Source: Leptothoe spongobia TAU-MAC 1115 (GTDB taxonomy: Bacteria > Cyanobacteriota > Cyanobacteriia > Phormidesmidales > Phormidesmidaceae). From it: a stretch of 64,000 nt of DNA. Position 1 is the first letter of the stretch. Every line of letters starts with the position of its first letter. The notes under the pieces are model-generated. The model saw only the letters and a list, made by a program, of their open reading frames with translations, was not told the DNA's origin and made no database searches. The translations under genes and the position numbers were made by a program. This document shows positions 18,067 through 24,713 of the stretch, piece after piece. The DNA is taken from assembly GCF_018739885.1 (NCBI RefSeq), contig NZ_JADOES010000005.1, forward strand, positions 1 through 64,000, written 5' to 3'.

Positions 18067-18247
18067 AAATTAGGAAAATTTACTTTTGTAAGCAATTTTT
18101 AGCTATGAATCATCAACCTTTTGATTGCTAGCTCGGTTATCTTCTATATTTCTACCGAATCGTGGTTAGGTTACCGCTCAAAGACTCTAACTCGAAAAAT
18201 TCATAAATTGGCCTTGAGGTTCGTCTTAAGTATGAAGAGCAAAATTG
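18067..18247. other. Gap after the adhesin gene, nothing recognised
   Basis: AT-rich spacer with no supported gene. It presumably holds the promoter of the RNA candidate that follows and the 3' end of the adhesin transcript. Confidence 0.4.
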
Positions 18248-18428
18248 GACGACAGCAAAGTGGGTCAGTTGACATCAGTTGAGTGCTCAGGAACATAACT
18301 AGTTTCTTTATCAGAGCACCCTTAAACATCCCTGAGTTTCCACCCTTGGCTGTCGTCTGATGAGCGCATCCGTAACATGCCTAACTCTAGAGCAGTGGAC
18401 CTATCTCTAATTTGGAAGGAGTAAACCG

Positions 18429-18449
18429 ATGTGCGAATCCTCACCCTAG
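18429..18449 (+). CDS. Possible six-codon leader peptide in the RNA candidate
   Basis: AAGGAG at 18416-18421 stands 7 nt before an ATG that encodes MCESSP and a stop, two bases before the terminator stem. The spacing is ideal for translation. It could couple ribosome position to terminator folding, or be fortuitous. Confidence 0.25.
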   Translation: MCESSP

Positions 18450-18451
18450 GA

Positions 18452-18489
18452 CAGGTGCGGCTACCTAAAACAGCCGCACCTGCTTTTTT
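18452..18489 (+). terminator. Strong intrinsic terminator
   Basis: Perfect 11-bp stem CAGGTGCGGCT / AGCCGCACCTG with a 9-nt loop, then C and six T. It ends the candidate RNA; no long gene immediately precedes it. Confidence 0.88.
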
Positions 18490-18591
18490 AGCAGCTAACA
18501 AAGATGATGCAGTCCGATAATGGGGCTACCGTGTACATGCATCTCGGTCAGTATTAGACCACTATCGGTCCATGTTAGAAAAGCATTGAAA

Positions 18592-18813
18592 TCAGCTTTT
18601 CAGTTTAAGCTGACTTGCTGTGTCTTTTGTCTGCGCTAAAAAAGCATCAAGCAGTGGGCTGCCCAATTGCATAAATGATTGCACAATTTCTTCTCCCGCT
18701 GTTTCGGGTGTCCCCGCATTAAAAGGAGGTTCAGGTACGTATTCCATCATTAGTTGAGCCATCTTCGCAACCTCATCGTTTATTTCGGGGTACAGCGTTG
18801 GGGTATTTCGCTT
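18592..18813 (-). pseudogene. 3' fragment of a DJ-1/PfpI-like gene
   Basis: On the minus strand an open stretch reads PTLYPEINDEVAKMAQLMME, then YVPEPPFNAGTPETAGEEIV and a helical tail before TGA. The PEPPFxxGxPExA pattern resembles the C-terminal end of DJ-1/PfpI-family proteins. A TAG stop immediately precedes the stretch (18814-18816) and no N-terminal glutamine-amidotransferase-like domain with its nucleophilic cysteine is found upstream. It is therefore a truncated remnant of about 73 codons. The family call rests on one motif and is moderate. Confidence 0.45.
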
Positions 18814-18953
18814 CTAGACACAGAGAACCGTCTGGTTAGTAATGATAATGACCGGTCACTATCCAAACTATGATGTAAAGGTTATTTGCAAGGGATAATG
18901 GACAAAGTTAGCTGGCTCCACAACAGCCATGCTACTAGTTTCAAAACTTCACC

Positions 18954-19535
18954 ATGAGCAGTCCAAAGCAGTCCAAACAGGAAATGTATCTGAAGATAAG
19001 ACATTCTACAGCAGCTGACCGACTTACCATTAGTGGTATTCATGCCAATGCTTTTGGCGAGGAGCAAGGCCAAGAAATTGTAGAACTTGTTAATGATTTG
19101 TTCGTCGATAAGACAGCAAAACCTTTGCTATCACTAGTAGCAGAGACAAACGCAAGATTGTTAGGCCATATCCTCTTCACAGCAGCACAACTCCAACCCA
19201 AGCACCAAGAAACTTCAGTGCGGATTCTTGCTCCACTAGCAGTCCTGAGCGACGTTCAAGGCGAAGGTGTGGGAGGTGCCTTGATTAAAGAAGGTTTGAA
19301 ACAGTTGACCGCTTCAAGGGTAGATCTAGTTTTTGTGCTTGGTTATCCTGGCTACTATTCAAAATTTGGATTTCAAACTGCAGGTATACTTGGCTTTGAA
19401 GCCCCCTATGCCATTCCTACGGAGCATGAAGACGCGTGGATGGTACAAGAATTGAAACCTGGAGTCATCGGTAATATTGTCGGTCGGGTTCAGTGCTCAG
19501 AGACTTTAAACCAGCCCCACCATTGGCAGGAGTAG
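18954..19535 (+). CDS. GNAT N-acetyltransferase (YhbS-like)
   Basis: A 193-residue acetyl-CoA-dependent N-acetyltransferase. The fold is visible as LKIRHSTAADRLTISGIHANAFG, the strand LLSLVAETNARLLGHILFT, motif A LAPLAVLSDVQGEGVGGALIKEGL (the Q-G-x-G-x-G/A pyrophosphate loop) and motif B-like LVFVLGYPGYYSKFGFQTA. The GYPGYYSKFGF stretch is typical of the YhbS (COG3153) group. An internal ATG at 18984 gives a start nearer the family norm and is an alternative. The acceptor substrate is unknown. Neighbours do not suggest an operon. Confidence 0.85.
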   Translation: MSSPKQSKQEMYLKIRHSTAADRLTISGIHANAFGEEQGQEIVELVNDLFVDKTAKPLLSLVAETNARLLGHILFTAAQLQPKHQETSVRILAPLAVLSDVQGEGVGGALIKEGLKQLTASRVDLVFVLGYPGYYSKFGFQTAGILGFEAPYAIPTEHEDAWMVQELKPGVIGNIVGRVQCSETLNQPHHWQE

Positions 19536-19692
19536 GGCCTGCTAAGCATCGCACTATATCAGGATATTGACCCATAGCTAATTGTCCAACAAAAGTTATC
19601 CATAAAACGCCCGTCTCTACCGGATGAACGGTACGGTGCGGGAATAATGTGAGTACCCTCCTGATATCAGGCCCGTCTATGGTTGCCAGCCC

Positions 19693-21057
19693 ATGAAGAA
19701 TTTGCCAGAAAATACGAGTCGTCGATTGACGGTTTTATATATTTCTTCATTGAGTGCGATCGCAACCCTAGCCATCATGGGTCAGTTCCGTGTGCAACGG
19801 CTACTCAACGAACAAAAGCTAGACATTCAAGTCATTACGGCAGCCCAACGGCAGCAATTGGTCAGCCAACAGTTGGTAAAATCCACCCTGACCATCAGAC
19901 TACCTATGGCGGATGACGCTAAGCAGGAGCATGCTGAACACTTACAAGAGGTGATTCAAAGCGCAGAATCCTGGCGACAAAAATTGATTGCCTTGCAAAC
20001 AGCAACCCATCTGTCACAGCAACAGCAACAGCAAGTGCAAACCATGACCACCGACCTTGCTCACCAATATGAGATGTTGGTTGAAACGGCAACAGCAGCA
20101 CTAGCAGACATATCCACCGGGAACACAAGGATTCAATCACCCAGACAAAATTTACAAGACGTAACCCAACTGCTTAGAACAGAAAAAGCCTTTATCAACG
20201 ACATGGATCGATTGATCCTGGCCTACAATCAACAGGTTGACCTTGAAGCCAATCGGCTGAAACGCCTTGAGCATGGCCTTTTCTTAGTGACAATCACCGT
20301 TCTGATTTTAGAAGGCTGTTTAGTCTTTCGCCCAGCGACTCGCAAGATCCGCCACACATTGAACAGCTTAAAGCAAGCCTTGCAAGAGACCCAAGAGACA
20401 GCTGCCCAATTAGCCATAGAACAACAAAAATCAGAGAAACTGTTGCTCAATATCTTGCCTCAGCCCATTGCTCAACGCCTGAAGCAAGAGCCCCAGGCCA
20501 TTGCCGATGGATTTTCTAGCGTTACTGTTTTATTCGCTGACATTGTTGGCTTTACCCAGCTGTCCACCCAGATTTCTCCAGAAAAGTTAGTTGCTCTGTT
20601 AAATAGCATTTTCTCCGCCTTTGACCAACTGGTAGAAAAGCATGGGTTAGAGAAAATCAAAACCATCGGTGATGCCTATATGGCTGTTGGTGGCTTACCA
20701 TTACCCTGTGCTGACCATGCCCAGGCTGTGGTTAAGTTTGCCCTCGATATGCAAACTGTGATCGACAAGTTTAATTGGGAAACAGGCCACAATTTAAGTA
20801 TTCGCATTGGCATTAATTCGGGACCGGTGGTGGCTGGAGTGATTGGTATCAAAAAGTATATTTATGACCTTTGGGGCGATACGGTGAATACCGCCAGCCG
20901 CATGGAATCCCATGGCACACCGGGAACGATTCAAATTACGGAAAGTACGTTTCAGCTGATCCAGAATCAGTTTCGAATTGAGCCCATTGGCCAGATTACA
21001 GTTAAGGGTAAGGGGAATATGATGACCTATCGAGTCATTAGCTCGTTAGCCGTCTAG
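19693..21057 (+). CDS. Membrane adenylate cyclase with PilJ-like sensor domain
   Basis: A class III nucleotidyl cyclase of 454 residues. The N-terminus has a membrane helix (LTVLYISSLSAIATLAIMG) and a helical periplasmic region resembling the PilJ type IV pili sensor domain. A second helix lies at about 196-212, then a coiled linker and the catalytic domain at about 276-450. Metal-binding Asp283 (LFADIVGFT) and Asp327 (TIGDAYM), transition-state Asn399 and Arg403 (WGDTVNTASRME), and Lys323 with Asp392 (YDLWG) are all present. The Lys/Asp pair is the ATP-selecting combination, so the product should be cAMP. It is probably a homodimer. An HIP1 site lies near the start. In cyanobacteria such cyclases often act on motility. 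Confidence 0.93.
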   Translation: MKNLPENTSRRLTVLYISSLSAIATLAIMGQFRVQRLLNEQKLDIQVITAAQRQQLVSQQLVKSTLTIRLPMADDAKQEHAEHLQEVIQSAESWRQKLIALQTATHLSQQQQQQVQTMTTDLAHQYEMLVETATAALADISTGNTRIQSPRQNLQDVTQLLRTEKAFINDMDRLILAYNQQVDLEANRLKRLEHGLFLVTITVLILEGCLVFRPATRKIRHTLNSLKQALQETQETAAQLAIEQQKSEKLLLNILPQPIAQRLKQEPQAIADGFSSVTVLFADIVGFTQLSTQISPEKLVALLNSIFSAFDQLVEKHGLEKIKTIGDAYMAVGGLPLPCADHAQAVVKFALDMQTVIDKFNWETGHNLSIRIGINSGPVVAGVIGIKKYIYDLWGDTVNTASRMESHGTPGTIQITESTFQLIQNQFRIEPIGQITVKGKGNMMTYRVISSLAV

Positions 21058-21183
21058 GGCCTTTGCTACCATCCTTTTAATACTCCCCGGTAGTAAATTA
21101 GCTTCACTTAAGGCGTAAGGGCAGCAAAATCGACTATAATATGACGCTGCTTTGCTCACGGTTATCGGTCTAAATTTAGTCAT

Positions 21184-21828
21184 ATGAATAGTTTTGACCG
21201 CTCTAAACATGTCTACGTTTCTCCGGATTTTGATGAAATAATAAAAGACACAATACGTTTTTTTAACGGTACGCCTGTACATTCAATTCCTGTACCTGAA
21301 CGTTTTCACGGCACAGGTGTTTATGCTTTGTATTGCATTGCTAAGTCTGGAATTTATTCAAGATTTAATTCAGTTAACAGGACTGCATTTCGTATTCCTA
21401 TTTATGTTGGAAAAGCAGTCCCAAAAGGCTGGCGGCAAGCCAGAGAGTCATTATCTTCAGATACAAAAAGCTACGAGCTAAATAATCGAATAAGGGAGCA
21501 TAGTCGCAGTATAGAGATCGGAGAAGGGATAAACAGCTCCGATTTCTTCTGTAGATTCATGATTCTTGAGGGTAAAGAAAGCGACTTAATTGGGACTGTT
21601 GAAGCAGCACTCATCAGAAAATATCAACCACTTTGGAATACTTTAATTGACGGTTTTGGCAACCATGATCCTGGAAAAGGGCGATATGAGCAAGCCAAAT
21701 CTGACTGGGATGTTTGCCACCCAGGTCGTCTTTGGGCAGAAAAATGTCAGGGAGTTCACGCTAGCAAAGCAGAGCTCTTGCAAAGCATTGAAGATTTTAT
21801 GAATGAATTGAATGAAGAAGATGCCTAA
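21184..21828 (+). CDS. Eco29kI-type GIY-YIG restriction endonuclease
   Basis: A type II restriction enzyme of 214 residues in the GIY-YIG superfamily. The two signature strands are GVYALYC (Tyr47) and PIYVGKA (Tyr74), followed by NRIREH with Arg102 and His106, VEAALI with Glu140 and LWN with Asn152. That is the full catalytic set expected for Eco29kI relatives, in the same order and spacing. C-terminal NHDPGKGRYEQAKSDWD and HPGRLWAEKC also fit this family. Eco29kI cuts CCGCGG, and a similar site is inferred here. The gene overlaps its methylase by 17 bp, so the pair is co-transcribed with the nuclease first. Confidence 0.93.
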   Translation: MNSFDRSKHVYVSPDFDEIIKDTIRFFNGTPVHSIPVPERFHGTGVYALYCIAKSGIYSRFNSVNRTAFRIPIYVGKAVPKGWRQARESLSSDTKSYELNNRIREHSRSIEIGEGINSSDFFCRFMILEGKESDLIGTVEAALIRKYQPLWNTLIDGFGNHDPGKGRYEQAKSDWDVCHPGRLWAEKCQGVHASKAELLQSIEDFMNELNEEDA

Positions 21829-23014
21829 ATTATCCTGTTTAGAGTTGTTTACAGGAGCAGGAGGTCTGGCAAAAGGTCTAGAGATGGCTGGAGTTCAGCA
21901 CAAGGCCTTTGTTGAATGGAACAAGGATGCTTGCCTCACTTTGGCTAATAACTACAGTGCTCAGCTTGTTCATAATGTAGATATTCGTACATTTAAATTT
22001 TCACAATTTGGTCATGTTGACATAGTTTCAGGCGGACCTCCATGTCAACCATTTTCGATGGGAGGAAAACATAAAGGGAATATGGATCAACGAGATATGT
22101 TTCCTTATGCTTGTAAAGCGATAAGTATTTGTACACCTAAAGCCTTTGTGCTTGAGAACGTCAAAGGATTGCTACGTAAATCTTTCAGTAGCTATTTTGA
22201 ATACATCCTCTTAAGATTGAGATATCCTGACCTTTCTCTCAGAGCTTCAGAGCATTGGGAAGATCATCTTGCAAGACTTGAGAAGATTCACACTTCAGGG
22301 AAGTATGATGGCATCAAATACAATGTTATCTTTCGGCTAGTGGACGCTGCAAATTATGGAATTCCTCAGCGTCGAGAAAGGGTTTTTATTATTGGGATTA
22401 GAGAGGATTTGAATATCGAGTGGTCTTTCCCTAAAGAATCTCATTCTTTAGATTCTCTATTGTGGTCACAATTTGTTACTGGTGATTACTGGACGAGAAA
22501 TGAAGTAAAACCATCAGAAGTTGAACATCTAGACCAGAGAACAAGACAACGGGTTAAGCAGCTTATGCAACAGCCTAGTTTATTTCCTCCTTCTCTAGAA
22601 CCCTGGAAGACAGTTCGAGACCAAATTGGAAAACTTCCAGATCCTGATACCAAAGGTAGTTTTGACAATGAACATGTCTTGAGAGAAGGTGCTCGGTCTT
22701 ATCCCGGACATACTGGTAGCTATATTGATATGCCATCTAAAGCTCTTAAGGCAGGGGATCATGGAGTTCCTGGTGGAGAAAATATGATTAGATATCAAGA
22801 TGGTCGAATACGTTATTACACTACGTTTGAAGCCAAACGAATCCAGACCTTTCCGGACAATTATAGGATTTCTGGCTCATGGACAGAAGCAATGAGGCAG
22901 ATCGGTAATGCTGTGCCTGTAGAGTTGGGTTATCAAATAGCTAGCTCCTTAACCCAAATAATACATCCTCGATCGGATGAGCCAGCTAACCCTGCGTTGG
23001 TGCAGACGAGTTAA
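21812..23014 (+). CDS. DNA (cytosine-5-)-methyltransferase of the Eco29kI-type system
   Basis: The protective methylase of the restriction system, 400 residues. Conserved C5-methylase motifs are in order: I, LELFTGAGGLAKGLEMAG; IV, SGGPPCQPFS with nucleophile Cys78; VI, FVLENVKGL; VIII, PQRRERVFIIG; IX/X, RIQTFPDN and QIGNAVPVELG. The variable target-recognition region lies between VIII and IX. It likely methylates the inner cytosine of a CCGCGG-like site, by analogy with M.Eco29kI. The start is ambiguous between ATG 21812 and ATG 21821; both overlap the nuclease stop. Confidence 0.94.
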   Translation: MKKMPKLSCLELFTGAGGLAKGLEMAGVQHKAFVEWNKDACLTLANNYSAQLVHNVDIRTFKFSQFGHVDIVSGGPPCQPFSMGGKHKGNMDQRDMFPYACKAISICTPKAFVLENVKGLLRKSFSSYFEYILLRLRYPDLSLRASEHWEDHLARLEKIHTSGKYDGIKYNVIFRLVDAANYGIPQRRERVFIIGIREDLNIEWSFPKESHSLDSLLWSQFVTGDYWTRNEVKPSEVEHLDQRTRQRVKQLMQQPSLFPPSLEPWKTVRDQIGKLPDPDTKGSFDNEHVLREGARSYPGHTGSYIDMPSKALKAGDHGVPGGENMIRYQDGRIRYYTTFEAKRIQTFPDNYRISGSWTEAMRQIGNAVPVELGYQIASSLTQIIHPRSDEPANPALVQTS

Positions 23015-23113
23015 GAGGGATCGATGAAACTTAGCATTCGCTTGCCGCCGCACAACTCCAACGTTCAGCACTATGCACCAAAGCAGCCCTCCTGAAGTCG
23101 CTTTAAACAATTC

Positions 23114-23641
23114 CTAGGAAACTTTCTGATCCGTGATAGCGTTCTCAACTGGACAACCTTGAACTCGACACACAGACTCATTGCATAGGCGACAAATTCG
23201 TCTAGCCCCTTCTTGACCATCAGTCAAACCGCCAAGGATTGTCTCAAGCACTGGTATCAAGGCTTGTTGCTACTCGGTCGGAAGAGAGTTGAGCATCTGC
23301 GACGTGATCTGCTCACGGGCATGCAAGACGTTGTCGGCACGCTTTTGGCCTTTTGCAGTGACGCGTAGCACGACCGCTCGAGCATCGTCCTCGCTACGGT
23401 GTCGCTCAACTAATTCTTCTTTTTCCAGGGTGTTGATTAGTCGAACTGCCCCAGAATGACTGATCCCCAATACTTTACTCAATACATCAATGCTGTCATT
23501 TGGGTGGTTACAGATGGCTACCAAGGCAGCTTCATGGTTCAGGTTGCGTCCCCCCAATTCGGCGATTTCATCCTCGATCCGGGTCGAAACTGTAGTGGCG
23601 AAGGCCCCTAGAAGATTGGCTAAGTAGTCGTTATTGCTCAT
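23114..23641 (-). pseudogene. MarR-family regulator interrupted by an in-frame amber codon
   Basis: The frame encodes a MarR winged-helix repressor: ALVAICNHPNDSIDVLSKVL, GISHSGAVRLINTLEKEELV and the wing RHRSEDDARAVVLRVTAKG. It stops at a TAG (23270-23272) after 123 residues. The same frame then continues for 51 more codons (QQALIPVLETILGGL, and a cysteine pattern C-x2-C-x4-C-x4-C ending in CPVE) to a second stop at 23114. That tail is what full-length relatives carry, so the gene has a single nonsense mutation. The truncated product keeps the DNA-binding domain but loses the last dimerisation helix and cysteines. It is divergent from a broken haloalkane dehalogenase, its likely former target. 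Confidence 0.8.
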
Positions 23642-23768
23642 AGCTAAATTTTATATGACTGAATCATAAAAATCCATAGACAAATACTTTAGCTCCGACC
23701 AATACATGAGTGATTCATATAAATTACTTTGTAAACAGCCCCCATAAACCATGGAGCCAAGGACCAAA

Positions 23769-23966
23769 ATGAGCACTGATACTGAAACCCTGCGTTATAA
23801 GAAACAGTTCAAAACCATTCTCGGTAAGCGGATGGCTTATGTTGACGAGGGCATGGGCAATCCCATTGTCTTCTTGCACGGCAACCCCACATCCATTTAC
23901 CTATGGCGCAATGTCATGCCGCATCTGGAAGGGCGTGGTCGGGTAGTCCTATTTAGGAAAGGATGA
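23769..23966 (+). pseudogene. Haloalkane dehalogenase-like gene, truncated after the N-terminus
   Basis: The first ~60 residues match the alpha/beta-hydrolase haloalkane dehalogenases: [14 protein letters not shown], then [20 protein letters not shown] with the oxyanion HGNPTS motif, then LEGRGRVV. The sequence then leaves the family and stops, so the nucleophilic aspartate, histidine and cap domain are lost. The breakpoint is near 23945. An inverted repeat GAAAGGAT/ATCCTTTC begins about 15 bp later, consistent with an old insertion or deletion. A frame extension back to 23751 is possible but unnecessary. Confidence 0.8.
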
Positions 23967-24571
23967 CCAAAAGCCTTGCCACAAAATCCTTTCAAGGATA
24001 TCTACTCAGAACAAGAGCTTGAAGTATCTGGGCGATTTATAGGCATTTTCCGCTATTCAGCCAAAACATGAACGAAAGAATGAGCCTTTCAGCCTCTATT
24101 TTGTGCAAATACTTAGCTCTTCCCATGAAGTGATAAATCCTTGAAATCAATACTACAAAAGGATTCTCGCTATCCTTACCTTCAGGGCACTACCCACATA
24201 TGGACTGGGGAGAATTTAGTATCCCACACGCTGTTTGTTGGCGAGTTTGATAGTCCCTTTCGATTTTCTGATGGCAAAAAAGTTATTGCAACATCGTACT
24301 GATGAACTTAAAGGGTGACAAGGAACTTCAAATTACTGAGTACCAGTAGAGGAGTAACACATTTTTGTTGTTGATGAGTAAAAATAATCGCTAAAAAAAC
24401 TTTAAATCAATCTTTTTTAGAGTTATTTAAAGAGTTCTTGTAAAGTTCTGTTTGTTGCCCGGATTAACTCAAGAGCTAATATTCCCATAATCTTCTCTTT
24501 ACCTGAAATCATTATCTTACTGGCGTGTGAGCGTCGAGATTTTCTTGCGCGAAGGGTTTGGATATGGTTTT
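23967..24571. other. AT-rich gap after the dehalogenase fragment, no intact gene
   Basis: It contains only short broken frames. The inverted pair GAAAGGAT (about 23957) and ATCCTTTC (about 23987) at the left edge may be a scar of a transposable element, but no transposase motif was recognised. The right half is AT-rich and leads into the promoter region of the phytase/phosphatase gene. Confidence 0.4.
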
Positions 24572-24601
24572 GTTAATCTCTTCTTAACTGTATCTCTCTA
24601 G
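24572..24601 (+). promoter_or_regulatory. Candidate Pho box (PhoB/SphR site)
   Basis: Two direct repeats, GTTAATCT (24572) and CTTAACTG (24583), lie exactly 11 bp apart. They resemble the cyanobacterial Pho-box unit CTTAACCT. A third position at 24594 (CTCTCTAG) is poor. The site is 113-142 bp before the start of a multi-domain phytase/phosphatase, a logical Pho-regulon member. Two good repeats rather than three limits confidence. Confidence 0.4.
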
Positions 24602-24713
24602 GCGTGGATCGTTTTGTCGCTCAGGGACACAGCTCAATTGAGCTGTTTGTTGAAGCCAAAATTCTATTGTTCCTCTTCGCTCTGCCTGCCGTTTGGTGTC
24701 AGGCCATTTTGTC

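Larger units (their letters stand above)
18248..18489 (+). ncRNA. Candidate structured RNA with its own terminator
   Basis: A 9-bp stem (GACGACAGC at 18248, GCTGTCGTC at 18349) closes a 92-nt domain. Inside it GTGCTC (18283) pairs with GAGCAC (18314), or alternatively CTCAGG (18286) pairs with CCTGAG (18331), a mutually exclusive choice. A six-codon ORF with a strong ribosome site and then a perfect 11-bp terminator follow. No long ORF covers it. The 5' end is uncertain. I do not match it to tmRNA, RNase P, SRP or 6S RNA. Confidence 0.45.

Noticed and set aside
18357-18390. Hammerhead-ribozyme-like core CTGATGAG next to a 9-bp stem
   Set aside because: The second conserved core word is CGTAAC instead of CGAAAC, no cleavage triplet lies at the required position before the stem and no third stem could be drawn.
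23967-24360. Possible insertion-sequence remnant after the dehalogenase fragment
   Set aside because: Short frames and one 8-bp inverted pair were seen but no transposase motif or terminal repeats could be supported.
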